Positions 19,212 to 29,223 of a stretch of DNA of 59,162 bases are shown one piece after another. The position numbers were made by a program, and so were the translations under genes. The DNA comes from an uncultured Rhodobiaceae bacterium (GTDB lineage Bacteria; Pseudomonadota; Alphaproteobacteria; Rhizobiales; TMED25). Location: positions 1 through 59,162 of the forward strand of contig CAJWEW010000008.1 of assembly GCA_913030915.1 (NCBI GenBank), written 5' to 3'. Under the pieces are notes generated by a model, which was not told where the DNA came from, made no database searches, and saw nothing but the letters and a program-made list of their open reading frames with translations. Positions within the stretch are counted from its first letter, which is position 1; the number at the start of each line of letters is the position of its first letter.

Positions 19212-20464
19212 TTATTTATCCGTAAAAGCAAGTGTTTTTTCTTACCAAAAGACAATTTAGAGCCATTAATTTCTTCGCTTGAAAAAATTTTAGATGGATC
19301 ATTAACATTTATATCATTTAGCCTTACAGCTCCATTTTGTATAGATTTTCGCGCTTCACTGTTTGAACTTGCAAACCCAACCTCAACTAAGATACTTAGG
19401 AGCCCATAGCCATCAGAAAAACTGCTAGTATTTAATATTTTAACCGGAAGATTTTCTGATATCACCTTCTTTTCAAAAGTCTCCAAGGCTGAATTATAAA
19501 CCTTTTTAGATACCTCCTCACCATGCGTATTTTTGGTTAGTTCATTAGCAAGAATTTTTTTAGCTTCATTGATCTCGACACCTTTAAGTTTGGATAATTT
19601 ATTTATTTCCTCCATTGAGATGTCTGTAAAAAGTTTCAAGAACCTGATTACATCTTTATCATCAGTATTTCTCCAAAATTGCCAAAAATCATATGGGTCT
19701 GTAAGATCTTCATCTAACCAAACTGCACCATCTGCTGTTTTTCCCATTTTAGCACCTGAAGCCGTTGTGATTAGTGGGGTAGTTATGGCATATACCTCAT
19801 TCTTACAGGTTCGCCTGATGAGCTCGATGCCATTTATAATATTACCCCATTGATCAGAACCACCCATTTGAACTTTGCAACCATGCCTCCTGAATAACTC
19901 AAGGTAGTCATATGCCTGAAAGAGCATATAATTAAACTCAAGGAAAGTAAGAGGCTGCTCTCTGTCTAATCTTAATTTTACAGAATCAAATGCTAGCATT
20001 CTGTTTAGGGTAAAATGTTTTCCATAGTCCCTCAAGAATGAAATATAGTTTAGATCTTTTAGCCACTTTGCATTATTCTCAACAAATATCTTATTCTCGT
20101 CGAGATTGAGAAATTTCTTAAATATTTTCAAAATCCCGATCTCATTTTGCCCAATATCATGCTCTTCAATTATTTTTCTAGTTTCATCTTTTCCTGAGGG
20201 ATCACCAATTAACGTTGTCCCTCCACCAAAAAGAATGATAGGCTTGTGATCATAAACCTGCATCCATTTTAGAAGCATAATTTGAAGAAGTGATCCCACG
20301 TGAAGGCTTTTTGCGGTTAAATCAAACCCGATGTAACCTACTGCATTTTCATTGTGTAAATAATGGTCAACATCGTCATCATTAGAGGTTTGGTGAATAA
20401 ATCCTCTATCAGATAGAGTATGCAAAAATTCTGATTTAAATTTTTTCTTGCTTAAGTTTGCCAT
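19208..20464 (-). CDS. tyrS: Tyrosyl-tRNA synthetase
   Basis: 418 residues, class I synthetase charging tRNA-Tyr. The signature HIGH appears as HVGSL, and KMSKS appears as KMGKT (GAKMGKTADGAVW). The tyrosine-binding region (QAYDYLELFRRHGCKVQMGGSDQWGNI) is intact. An S4 RNA-binding domain closes the protein (EARKSIQNGAVRLNDINV). Full length. Confidence 0.97.
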   Translation of the reverse strand: MANLSKKKFKSEFLHTLSDRGFIHQTSNDDDVDHYLHNENAVGYIGFDLTAKSLHVGSLLQIMLLKWMQVYDHKPIILFGGGTTLIGDPSGKDETRKIIEEHDIGQNEIGILKIFKKFLNLDENKIFVENNAKWLKDLNYISFLRDYGKHFTLNRMLAFDSVKLRLDREQPLTFLEFNYMLFQAYDYLELFRRHGCKVQMGGSDQWGNIINGIELIRRTCKNEVYAITTPLITTASGAKMGKTADGAVWLDEDLTDPYDFWQFWRNTDDKDVIRFLKLFTDISMEEINKLSKLKGVEINEAKKILANELTKNTHGEEVSKKVYNSALETFEKKVISENLPVKILNTSSFSDGYGLLSILVEVGFASSNSEARKSIQNGAVRLNDINVNDPSKIFSSEEINGSKLSFGKKKHLLLRINN

Positions 20465-20530
20465 GTCATAAGATAAATTGATAAAAATTAAAATTATATT
20501 AAATACGTTGACTTACATATAACAATACAA

Positions 20531-21643
20531 ATGTATAAAAAAAATGTAAAAGAATTTTATTCTATTGGTTTAATGAGCGGAACCTCTATGGATGGTATAG
20601 ATGCTTCTCTCATCCAAACTGATGGATTTGTGATTGATGATTATATCCAAAATTGCTCAATTGAATATCCAGTTGATGTCAAAGTTAAATTAAAAGAAGC
20701 ATCAGAGCAATTTCACGAAAAAAATATAAACTGGACCAATACACACCAATTGAAAAGATCTCTTGCAGACCTTAACCTGATTGCGATCAATGAAATTTTA
20801 AAGAAAAATACAGACACATCATTAAAAGTAGATTTGATTGGCTACCACGGTCAGACAGTATATCACAGCCCACTAAATAAAGTTTCAATCCAGCTTGGTG
20901 ATCCAAAATATGTATCAAATATGACAAATATCCCTGTTGTCTTTAATTTTAGAATTTGTGATATATTGAATGGTGGTCAAGGCGCTCCTCTGACTCCAAT
21001 ATATCATGCCACACGATTTAGTAAGCTCTTTCGGGGGCCAATAGCAGTTGTAAATATTGGGGGTATATCAAATGTGACTTATATTGATGGCGAACGTTTA
21101 ACTGCATTTGATGTAGGCCCTGGTAATTGCCTGATTGATGATGTGATGCTTAAGTATTTTTCAAAAGATTTTGATGATGAAGGCCTATTTGCGTTGCAAG
21201 GAGATGTGGATGGCAAATTTCTTGCAACTTTGATGAGTGACGATTTTTTTAAAATTATGCCACCTAAATCCCTCGATCGTAATTATTTCCATAAATATCT
21301 AAAAAGTAGTGAAAAATCCCCTCAAAATCTAATTTCTACTCTTAGTTATTTCACAGCAAATATGATCGTTGACGCTCTGAAGTATTTTCCGACTGACGTG
21401 GACAAAATTATTATATGTGGCGGTGGTAGTAAAAATAAATATATAACAAAAAAAATTACAGAATTATCAAAAAAAGACGTAATTATATCTGACAGTATTG
21501 GAGTTAGTAGTAGGTATGTTGAATCTGAAGCATTTGCTTATTTGGCGGTTAGGTGTCTTCTAAATTTAGATATTTCGTATCCGATGACAACAGGTATCAA
21601 GTCTGCAATGAGTGGTGGGTCTGTATTTAGGCCGGCAGGTTAA
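20531..21643 (+). CDS. anmK: Anhydro-N-acetylmuramic acid kinase
   Basis: 370 residues. It phosphorylates and opens 1,6-anhydro-MurNAc released from the cell wall by lytic transglycosylases, giving MurNAc-6-phosphate for recycling. The N-terminal phosphate-binding signature GLMSGTSMDGIDASL is complete; GYHGQTVYH, VNIGGISNVTYI, FDVGPGNCLIDD and the second phosphate loop IICGGGSKN follow. Divergent from tyrS, a common alphaproteobacterial pairing. Confidence 0.96.
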   Translation: MYKKNVKEFYSIGLMSGTSMDGIDASLIQTDGFVIDDYIQNCSIEYPVDVKVKLKEASEQFHEKNINWTNTHQLKRSLADLNLIAINEILKKNTDTSLKVDLIGYHGQTVYHSPLNKVSIQLGDPKYVSNMTNIPVVFNFRICDILNGGQGAPLTPIYHATRFSKLFRGPIAVVNIGGISNVTYIDGERLTAFDVGPGNCLIDDVMLKYFSKDFDDEGLFALQGDVDGKFLATLMSDDFFKIMPPKSLDRNYFHKYLKSSEKSPQNLISTLSYFTANMIVDALKYFPTDVDKIIICGGGSKNKYITKKITELSKKDVIISDSIGVSSRYVESEAFAYLAVRCLLNLDISYPMTTGIKSAMSGGSVFRPAG

Positions 21644-21648
21644 GGACT

Positions 21649-22290
21649 TTATTTTTTTAGCACTTCTGATATGTATGTTGAAATTTCTTCATTAAGTGAG
21701 TCAATTTCGTTATCAAAGAAGTGATTGGCCCCATCAATGAGTGAGTGATTAATTTCAATTCCTTTTTGGGATTTCAGCCTGTCAACAAGCTTTTGGATGT
21801 CAGGTTTTGGTGCAACAATGTCATCCGAGCCATTTATTATCAGTCCTGATGATGGGCATGGCGCTAAAAAATTGAAATCATATAAATTCGCTGGTGGGGA
21901 TATTGAGATAAATGACTCTATTTCAGGTCGTCTCATAAGTAATTGCATTGCGATCCAGGCTCCGAATGAAAATCCTACAACCCAACAGCCTGTTGAGTCC
22001 CTATTTAACTCTTGTATCCAATCCAAGGCAGACGCTGCATCGGACAGTTCGCCAACACCAGCATCATACTCTCCCTGACTTTTTCCTACACCTCTAAAAT
22101 TAAATCTTAAAACTGAAAAGCCATTCTTAACAAAAGTATAATACGCATTGTGGATAATAGGGTTATTCATTGTACCGCCAAACTTTGGGTGAGGGTGCAA
22201 TAAGAGAACAATTTTAGATTCAGGAACCTCGTTGTGGTGGTAGCGTCCTTCAATACGACCTGATGGACCATTAAACATGATCTCTGGCAT
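21649..22290 (-). CDS. Alpha/beta hydrolase of the small KANL3/Tex30-like group
   Basis: 213 residues with the full alpha/beta hydrolase triad layout: nucleophile Ser in GFSFGAW, acid in GSDDIVAP and His in GANHFF. HPHPKFGGTMNNPI near the N-terminus is typical of the group that sits beside suf genes in Alphaproteobacteria. Substrate unknown. Divergent from the suf operon and convergent with anmK (5-base gap). Confidence 0.85.
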   Translation of the reverse strand: MPEIMFNGPSGRIEGRYHHNEVPESKIVLLLHPHPKFGGTMNNPIIHNAYYTFVKNGFSVLRFNFRGVGKSQGEYDAGVGELSDAASALDWIQELNRDSTGCWVVGFSFGAWIAMQLLMRRPEIESFISISPPANLYDFNFLAPCPSSGLIINGSDDIVAPKPDIQKLVDRLKSQKGIEINHSLIDGANHFFDNEIDSLNEEISTYISEVLKK

Positions 22291-22469
22291 TTATCCCTCC
22301 CAATGCATTCAACTTGCAATAATTAGCATATATGATTAACAATAGTAAATATATTTGTTCAATAGGATGAATTTTTTTATTATCAGCTTATATAAATAAT
22401 AATTCTCAATGTGAAGGATTTGCATGATTTTCTTGATTCCAGATATGGAATTCTATATTTTGAGTGCTT

Positions 22470-22499
22470 TTAACACCGTTGAAAATTTTTTTATATAAT
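22470..22499 (+). promoter_or_regulatory. Putative sigma-70 promoter of the suf operon
   Basis: TTAACA (22470-22475) and a perfect TATAAT (22494-22499) with an 18-base spacer, 20 bases ahead of the ATG at 22520. This implies a leader of about 14 bases. I see no clear Fur or iron-Rhodo box nearby. Confidence 0.55.
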
Positions 22500-22519
22500 T
22501 AAAAATGGATATTTGACTC

Positions 22520-23653
22520 ATGAGAGTATATTTTGATAATGCCGCTTCAACACCAATTAGAGACGAAGTGTGTCAATTTCTGAGGAGCGGAAGTGCAGAA
22601 GGATTTTATAACCCGTCTTCGGTCCATCAAGAAGGTCAAAAATCGAGAGCACAGATTAGTAAGGCCAGAGACCTAATATCAGAAATCTTAGAGTGTCAGA
22701 CGGAAAATATTCTTTTTACCTCGAGCGGAACCGAGGCGTGTAATTATATTATTAGCCATGCCCTACACACATACGAAATAAAAAATGTTTTGTATCTTGA
22801 AACAGAACACAGTGCAGTAATTGATACGATAAATTCTACAAATATTAATAAAGTAAAATGTCAACTTACGGCAGATGGGGTAATTAATTTGGCTGATTTT
22901 GAAAATCGCTTGGGAAGTCTATCGGGTAAAACACTTGTGTGCGTAATGCTTATAAATAACGAAACAGGTGTATTGCAGCCAATCGAAGATATCTCAAAAA
23001 TATGCAAAAAATACGAAGCACTTTTCTTCTCGGATATGATACAGGCACTTGGAAAAATGGATATACGGCAGGCTGTAGCCTATGCTGATTTTGCTTCATT
23101 TGCTTCACATAAAATAGGAGGTCTGCATGGCGTTGGGCTTGTATACATGCGTAATAGCCAGCCTGTTTACAAACAAGTTTTTGGTGGAGAGCAGGAGTTT
23201 GGTCGAAAAGCTGGTACTGAGAATGTGATCGGTATTTCAGCCTTTCAAATAGCGCTCGAGGCATGTATTAGCAAAATGGATGATGAACGCGCTAATAATT
23301 TAATATTACAACAAAAGCTAATTGACGGTGTACAGCAAATTTCTAAAAATATTATAATCCCAGCACTCGGCTCAGAAAAAGATGCAAGCATTTCAACGTT
23401 AATATTTCCGGGGCTTAAAGCAGAAAATGTTATTATAGGTCTTGATATTGAAGGGATAGCAGTTAGTGCGGGTGCTGCTTGTTCGTCTGGTAAAATTGGT
23501 GGCTCACACGTTCTACGTGCCTTAAAATATAATGAAAGTGACGCAAATAGCGCAATAAGAGTTAGTTTTGGCTGGCATAACTATCCTGAACAAGTAGATT
23601 TTTTTCTCAAAACGTTAGATAATACGCTTCAAGGGATGAATTTTAACTTTTAA
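22520..23653 (+). CDS. Cysteine desulfurase, class V aminotransferase (NifS/IscS-like)
   Basis: 377 residues. A PLP enzyme that removes sulfur from cysteine to give a persulfide for Fe-S assembly. It shows YFDNAASTP at the start, TSSGTEACN, the PLP lysine K198 in SHKIGG, and the active-site Cys loop SAGAACSSG. This loop is of the NifS/IscS type, unlike the SufS further down the operon. First gene of the suf operon. An Rrf2-type regulator gene often precedes it in related genomes; none is seen here. Confidence 0.94.
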   Translation: MRVYFDNAASTPIRDEVCQFLRSGSAEGFYNPSSVHQEGQKSRAQISKARDLISEILECQTENILFTSSGTEACNYIISHALHTYEIKNVLYLETEHSAVIDTINSTNINKVKCQLTADGVINLADFENRLGSLSGKTLVCVMLINNETGVLQPIEDISKICKKYEALFFSDMIQALGKMDIRQAVAYADFASFASHKIGGLHGVGLVYMRNSQPVYKQVFGGEQEFGRKAGTENVIGISAFQIALEACISKMDDERANNLILQQKLIDGVQQISKNIIIPALGSEKDASISTLIFPGLKAENVIIGLDIEGIAVSAGAACSSGKIGGSHVLRALKYNESDANSAIRVSFGWHNYPEQVDFFLKTLDNTLQGMNFNF

Positions 23654-23706
23654 ACAATTATATTAAAATAAACTATTTTTATTAATCATAACGTTATAGT
23701 AGTGAT

Positions 23707-25173
23707 ATGCCTGCAGTTAAAGAAACAGTAAAACAAGTCGACGATATTGGCGTGGATAAATACAAGTTTGGATGGTCTACGGATCTAGAAACTGAAACAG
23801 CACCAATCGGCCTAACAGAAGAAACTATAAGATTTATCTCAAAAAAGAAAAATGAACCTGAGTGGATGCTCGAGTGGAGATTAGACGCCTATCAAAGATT
23901 TTTATCAATGAAAGAACCAGAATGGGCAAAGGTAAATTATCCTGCAATTAATTACAATGATATGTACTTCTACTCGGCACCAAAAGATACTGATGGTCCA
24001 AAATCACTTGAAGAAGTTGACCCTGAGCTTTTAAAAACCTACGACAAACTTGGTATCCCACTAAAAGAACAGGAAATACTCTCGGGTGTAAAAAGTAACA
24101 TCGCTGTTGACGCCGTCTTTGACTCGGTATCCGTTGTCACAACATTCAAAGAAAAGCTATCAGAAGAGGGGATAATTTTCTGTTCAATATCAGAAGCCAT
24201 CAAAGATCACCCCGAGTTAGTAAGAAAATATCTCAGCTCTGTTATTCCAAAATCAGATAATTATTATTCAGCACTAAATTCTGCTGTATTTACTGATGGA
24301 TCGTTTGTTTACATACCTCCAAATACAAGATGTCCAATGGAACTATCGACTTACTTTAGAATAAATGCTGAAAATACAGGCCAGTTCGAGAGAACGTTAG
24401 TCATAGCTGACAAGGGATCTTATGTAAGTTATTTAGAGGGATGCACGGCACCACAAAGAGATGAAAATCAACTTCACGCTGCAGTTGTTGAATTAGTTGC
24501 ACTTGAAAACGCTGAAATTAAGTATTCAACTGTCCAAAATTGGTACCCAGGTGATGAGAACGGTGTTGGTGGTATCTATAACTTTGTAACAAAAAGAGGT
24601 GACTGCAGGGGGAAGAACTCAAAGATCTCATGGACGCAAGTAGAAACAGGTTCTGCTGTGACATGGAAATACCCTTCTTGTATCTTGCGCGGTGATAATT
24701 CAGTTGGAGAATTTTACTCCATTGCAATTTCTAATTCATACCAGCAAATAGACTCTGGAACGAAAATGGTTCACTTGGGGAAGAATACGAGCAGTAAGAT
24801 TATATCAAAAGGCATATCAGCTGGACACTCTTCAAATGCATATCGTGGCTTAGTTTCGTCACATCGCCGCGCAGAAAATGCACGTAACTTTACACAATGC
24901 GACTCATTACTGATTGGAAATAAATGTTCAGCGCACACAGTGCCATACATAGAAACAAAAAACTCAACTTCTGTTTTTGAGCATGAGGCAACCACTTCAA
25001 AAATATCGGATGATCAGATATTTTATTGTGGCCAAAGGGGTATCAATATAGAAGATGCAATTGCCTTAATCGTAAATGGATTTTGTAAAGAGGTCTTGCA
25101 AGAGTTACCTATGGAATTCGCAGTTGAAGCCCAAAAGCTAGTGGGAATTTCACTGGAAGGAAGTGTGGGGTAA
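23707..25173 (+). CDS. sufB: Fe-S cluster assembly scaffold SufB
   Basis: 488 residues, subunit of the SufBCD scaffold on which Fe-S clusters are built. Conserved segments include [41 protein letters not shown] and the C-terminal [22 protein letters not shown]. Full length and intact. Followed by sufC ten bases on. Confidence 0.97.
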   Translation: MPAVKETVKQVDDIGVDKYKFGWSTDLETETAPIGLTEETIRFISKKKNEPEWMLEWRLDAYQRFLSMKEPEWAKVNYPAINYNDMYFYSAPKDTDGPKSLEEVDPELLKTYDKLGIPLKEQEILSGVKSNIAVDAVFDSVSVVTTFKEKLSEEGIIFCSISEAIKDHPELVRKYLSSVIPKSDNYYSALNSAVFTDGSFVYIPPNTRCPMELSTYFRINAENTGQFERTLVIADKGSYVSYLEGCTAPQRDENQLHAAVVELVALENAEIKYSTVQNWYPGDENGVGGIYNFVTKRGDCRGKNSKISWTQVETGSAVTWKYPSCILRGDNSVGEFYSIAISNSYQQIDSGTKMVHLGKNTSSKIISKGISAGHSSNAYRGLVSSHRRAENARNFTQCDSLLIGNKCSAHTVPYIETKNSTSVFEHEATTSKISDDQIFYCGQRGINIEDAIALIVNGFCKEVLQELPMEFAVEAQKLVGISLEGSVG

Positions 25174-25183
25174 AAAGTCGGTT

Positions 25184-25924
25184 ATGTTTAATGTATCAAA
25201 CCTTACAGTCTCAGTTGAAGATAATGAAATTCTCAAAAGTTTTAGCTTGGATGTTGGGCCTGGAGAAGTACACGCAATTATGGGCCCCAATGGTTCTGGC
25301 AAATCAACTCTTGCGCATGTTTGCGCTGGAAAAGAAGATTACACTGTACTAAATGGTGAGATAAATTTAAATGGCGAAGATTTGCTTGATCTAGAAGCAG
25401 ATGAGCGCTCAACGAGGGGTTTATTTTTAGCCTTTCAGTATCCAATAGAAATACCTGGGGTTACGACGTTGACTTTTTTGAAAAGCTCACTTGAGGCCCA
25501 TTACAAAGCTAATAATAGGGAGGTTTTATCGACGCCAGATTTCATGAAGCTTGTTAAGAAAAAAGCTGCGGAATTAAATATTGATGACTCAATGATAAAA
25601 AGACCTCTAAATGTTGGTTTTTCGGGCGGTGAAAAGAAGCGTAATGAAATATTGCAAATGGCGCTCTTGGACCCTCAGATTTGTATCTTAGACGAAACCG
25701 ACTCTGGCTTAGATATTGATGCGCTAAGACTTGTTGCTGAAGGTGTAAATAATTTGAGAAATGAAAAAAGGTCCTTTGTTGTCATAACACATTATCAAAG
25801 ACTGCTCGACTATATAAAGCCCGATTTTGTCCATATCATGTATAATGGTAAAATTATAGAAACAGGTGATAGTTCGCTAGCATTAGAGCTAGAGAAATCC
25901 GGTTACAATAACTACATAAAATAG
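25184..25924 (+). CDS. sufC: SufC, ATPase of the SufBCD complex
   Basis: 246 residues, ABC-type ATPase without membrane partners. It shows Walker A GPNGSGKST, the SufC-specific signature FSGGEKKRNEILQM and Walker B ICILDETDSGLD. It binds SufB and SufD and drives cluster assembly. I prefer ATG 25184 (MFNVSNLTV) to the in-frame GTG at 25163 inside sufB because the former gives the normal N-terminus. Confidence 0.97.
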   Translation: MFNVSNLTVSVEDNEILKSFSLDVGPGEVHAIMGPNGSGKSTLAHVCAGKEDYTVLNGEINLNGEDLLDLEADERSTRGLFLAFQYPIEIPGVTTLTFLKSSLEAHYKANNREVLSTPDFMKLVKKKAAELNIDDSMIKRPLNVGFSGGEKKRNEILQMALLDPQICILDETDSGLDIDALRLVAEGVNNLRNEKRSFVVITHYQRLLDYIKPDFVHIMYNGKIIETGDSSLALELEKSGYNNYIK

Positions 25925-25931
25925 TTTTTTA

Positions 25932-27281
25932 ATGTTAACTGAAGAAAAAAATATCAATGTTGAAGAGCAAGTAATTGCTTATTGTAAGGACAATATAAGT
26001 AATCAAGATATCAAGCACCCACTGTATCCAGCTCGACTCGGCGCATACGAGCTCTTTAGGATTCATGGCTTACCTTCGACCAGAAATGAGCAATGGAAAT
26101 ATACCAATATCACTAGCAAGCTTGAGAGAATTCCATCTCAATCGGATGTTAAACCGGTGCCAGTCAACCTCGATAATTTCATAAATAATTTCGAGATTGT
26201 AAAAAAGGCAAAAGAAAATAAAGACAGCGTACTTGTTTTTATGGATGGGGCAATGCAGAGCCAATTATCTGTTATCAGCAGTGACACGAAAACTATCAAA
26301 GTCACCTCTTTGAAAAAAGACCCTATTCCAGATTGGGCAATTAAACTAAATTCCGAAAAACACTCACAGAATGTAAATGAGATGTTCAATTTAAATACTG
26401 CTCTGATGGAAGATGGGGCTATAATAAATATCAATAATAACAAGGGTATAGCTGATAACATATACATCATACATGTGGGTAATAATGATGGTTTCTATAA
26501 TTATAGGCATATGATAAATGTACAAAATGGCGCACATGTCAATATCATTGAATTCAAAATATCAAATAAAGTTGATATTGAAGCACTCTACACATCTTCG
26601 ATTATATGGAAAATTGGTGATAATTGTGTTGTAAACAATGTTAAATATCAAGCTCACAACCAAATCACAATTGGATTTAATCAACAATATGCAGATATTG
26701 CAAATGATACAGAATTTAACAGCTTCACAATATCCTCTGGCTCAAAATTATTGCGTGAATTCAGGGATATTAATTGCAATGGATCGAATAGCAATATATC
26801 TATTTCTGGAGTTAACCTTCTCGATGGGGATAGCCATATTGATACAATGCTGTCTGTTAAACATAAAGCGCCAAATACAATAAGTAGAGAGAAGTATAAA
26901 TCCATATTAAATGATAACTCAAAAGGTGTCTTTCAAGGCAACATTATAGTTGATGATATTGCTCAAAAGACAATAGCAAAGCAGTCAATTGATGCGCTTA
27001 TTCTCTCAAAGAATGCTGAGCATGATGCGAAGCCTGAACTTGAAATTTATGCAGATGATGTGCAATGCGGTCATGGTGCAACCACAGGGCAAATTAGCCA
27101 GGACTCGCTATTTTATCTCAAATCACGCGGAATACCTGAGGAAGAGGCAAAAAGACTGCTTGTCCACGCTTTCTTGACTGATGCGCTTGAAGAGATAAAA
27201 GATAAGAAGATATTAGAAACTTTTGCAGATGTAATGAATAACATGCTCAATCGAGTTTCAAAGGGTAATCTCAATGTTTGA
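25932..27281 (+). CDS. sufD: SufD, Fe-S assembly scaffold partner
   Basis: 449 residues. N-terminal helical part with the SufD hallmark TRNEQWKYTNI, a beta-helical middle, and the C-terminal AEHDAKPELEIYADDVQCGHGATTGQI with the conserved Cys-x-His, then YLKSRGIPEEEAKRLLVHAFL. Pairs with SufB in the SufBC2D complex and helps iron entry. Its last codons overlap sufS by 8 bases. Confidence 0.96.
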   Translation: MLTEEKNINVEEQVIAYCKDNISNQDIKHPLYPARLGAYELFRIHGLPSTRNEQWKYTNITSKLERIPSQSDVKPVPVNLDNFINNFEIVKKAKENKDSVLVFMDGAMQSQLSVISSDTKTIKVTSLKKDPIPDWAIKLNSEKHSQNVNEMFNLNTALMEDGAIININNNKGIADNIYIIHVGNNDGFYNYRHMINVQNGAHVNIIEFKISNKVDIEALYTSSIIWKIGDNCVVNNVKYQAHNQITIGFNQQYADIANDTEFNSFTISSGSKLLREFRDINCNGSNSNISISGVNLLDGDSHIDTMLSVKHKAPNTISREKYKSILNDNSKGVFQGNIIVDDIAQKTIAKQSIDALILSKNAEHDAKPELEIYADDVQCGHGATTGQISQDSLFYLKSRGIPEEEAKRLLVHAFLTDALEEIKDKKILETFADVMNNMLNRVSKGNLNV

Positions 27282-28491
27282 TATTAAGAAGATACGCTCT
27301 GATTTCCCGTTTCTAAATATGAAGATAAATGAGGGTAACGCTATATATTTAGATAATGCAGCTTCATCTCAAAAGCCAAAAACAGTTATCGATCGTTTGA
27401 CGAAAGTCTATGAGCAAGAATATGCCAATGTACACAGGGGTATACATCATCTATCGATGAAGGCGACTGAAAATTTTGAAGATGCTAGAAATGAGATTGC
27501 ACGATTTATTAATTCAAAATCAAGTGAAGAGATTATATTTACAAAAAATGCAACAGAAGCAATAAACTTGGTTGCATCATCTTATGGTTCAGTAAATATT
27601 CAAGATGGTGATGAGATTATAATATCTATGCTTGAGCATCACTCTAATATAGTCCCGTGGCATTTTCTCAGAGAGAGAAATGGTGCTGTATTAAAATGGG
27701 TTAATATTGATCATAATGGGCTTATTGATATAGACCATCTTAACTCGCTGATTACTAAGAAAACCAAAATGATTGCCATGACACATATGTCCAACGTTCT
27801 TGGAACCGTTCAGCCAATAAGGGATATTGTAAATATTGCCCATAATAATGATGTACCTGTCCTTATTGATGGTACGCAAGGCGCGGTGCACGATACAATT
27901 AATGTTGATGACATTGGTGTTGACTTTTATGTATTTACTGGTCACAAGCTATATGGCCCTTCGGGTATTGGTGTTTTATACGCGAAGAAAGAGCGCCAAA
28001 AGGATATGATGCCCTTTCAAGGGGGCGGGGAGATGATCGCTGAAGTTACGATAGACAATGTCACCTATGCCGATGCTCCACAAAAGTTTGAGGCTGGAAC
28101 GCCTCCGATCGCTCAGGCGGTAGGGCTAGGGCATGCCATTAAGTATATCAATGAAATTGGTATTGAGGAAATTCATAATCACGAAGCTAAAATATCAGAT
28201 TACGCCAAACGAAAGTTACAGGAAATTGATGGTCTATCTTTTTTTGTAGATCCAGCTCATAGCAAAGGAATTTTTTCATTTAATATGAACGGTGCCCACC
28301 CGCACGATGTAAGCACAATAATTGATAAGAAAGGTATTGCGATAAGGGCAGGGACACACTGCGCTGAGCCTTTAATGCAATCTTTCGGTGTCACCTCAAC
28401 TTGTCGCGCATCCATCGCAATGTATAATGATGAGAAAGATATTGATAGTTTGTGTGAGTCTTTGTTATATTGTAGAAAATTTTTTTCATAA
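27274..28491 (+). CDS. sufS: SufS-type cysteine desulfurase
   Basis: 405 residues, group II cysteine desulfurase dedicated to SufBCD. The PLP lysine lies in FTGHKLYGPSG and the catalytic Cys in IRAGTHCAEP, the SufS-type short loop. Its usual activator SufE is not encoded in this operon. AAGGG about 9 bases upstream of ATG 27274 supports the start. Confidence 0.96.
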   Translation: MFDIKKIRSDFPFLNMKINEGNAIYLDNAASSQKPKTVIDRLTKVYEQEYANVHRGIHHLSMKATENFEDARNEIARFINSKSSEEIIFTKNATEAINLVASSYGSVNIQDGDEIIISMLEHHSNIVPWHFLRERNGAVLKWVNIDHNGLIDIDHLNSLITKKTKMIAMTHMSNVLGTVQPIRDIVNIAHNNDVPVLIDGTQGAVHDTINVDDIGVDFYVFTGHKLYGPSGIGVLYAKKERQKDMMPFQGGGEMIAEVTIDNVTYADAPQKFEAGTPPIAQAVGLGHAIKYINEIGIEEIHNHEAKISDYAKRKLQEIDGLSFFVDPAHSKGIFSFNMNGAHPHDVSTIIDKKGIAIRAGTHCAEPLMQSFGVTSTCRASIAMYNDEKDIDSLCESLLYCRKFFS

Positions 28492-28497
28492 GGACTA

Positions 28498-28845
28498 ATG
28501 ACTGCTATGACAGAAAAACCATTATTAGATGAAGATACAATAGCGGATTTGACAGAAAAGATTGTGTCTGCCCTCAAGACAGTTTACGATCCGGAAATCC
28601 CTGTCGATATATATGAATTAGGTCTTATTTATAAAGTAGATATTGATGAAAATTTTCATGTAGATGTTGAGATGACACTCACCGCACCTGGGTGCCCCGT
28701 AGCTGGTGATATGCCAAAATGGGTCGAGGATGCCGTATTATCTGTCGGAGGTATTGCGTCAGCAAAAGCAAACTTAGTATTTGATCCTCCTTGGGATATC
28801 TCGATGATGTCAGAAGAAGCCCAAGTTGCGCTTAATATGATGTAA
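28498..28845 (+). CDS. sufT: SufT-like DUF59 (MIP18) Fe-S assembly protein
   Basis: 115 residues, DUF59 domain: VYDPEIPVDIYELGLIYKV, then TLTAPGCPVAG with the conserved Cys, then VFDPPWDISMMSEEA. Proteins of this family help mature Fe-S proteins in suf-containing bacteria. ATG 28498 is used; a second ATG at 28507 is nearly as good. Confidence 0.92.
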   Translation: MTAMTEKPLLDEDTIADLTEKIVSALKTVYDPEIPVDIYELGLIYKVDIDENFHVDVEMTLTAPGCPVAGDMPKWVEDAVLSVGGIASAKANLVFDPPWDISMMSEEAQVALNMM

Positions 28846-28857
28846 GGTTAGAGTTGT

Positions 28858-29223
28858 ATGGTTAAGTCAAATATCATAAGTTTAACTCCACGGGCGATTG
28901 AGAGGGTCAATCATTTAATTGATGACTCAAATCAAGAAAATAAGATTTTGCGCATCGGTATCGAAAAAGGTGGCTGTGCCGGCCTTCACTACTCAATGGA
29001 TTATGTGTCTGAGATTTCAGATGGTGATGAGGTAGTCGAGCAGGATGGCGTTACCATTGTTATCGATCCAAAAGCCATCTTATATCTTCTGGGGACAGAG
29101 ATGGATTATGTTGAAGAAAAATTCAGTGCTGGATTTAAGTTTAATAATCCAAATGAGACATCAGCGTGTGGTTGTGGTGAGTCGGTTGACATTACCCCAG
29201 TATCTGAGCTTGAAATTAAATAA
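28858..29223 (+). CDS. sufA: A-type Fe-S carrier protein (SufA/IscA family)
   Basis: 121 residues, HesB/IscA fold. The three conserved cysteines are in KGGCAGLHY and in ACGCGES near the C-terminus. It carries assembled clusters from SufBCD to apoproteins. Last gene of the suf operon. Its stop codon directly abuts the stop of the convergent phoB, leaving no room for a terminator. Confidence 0.95.
   Translation: MVKSNIISLTPRAIERVNHLIDDSNQENKILRIGIEKGGCAGLHYSMDYVSEISDGDEVVEQDGVTIVIDPKAILYLLGTEMDYVEEKFSAGFKFNNPNETSACGCGESVDITPVSELEIK

Noticed and set aside
22424-22498. A 24-codon leader-peptide-like frame with an AAGGA ribosome site ahead of the suf operon
   Set aside because: The best promoter of the operon (TTAACA-N18-TATAAT) lies inside this frame, so the message probably begins after it.
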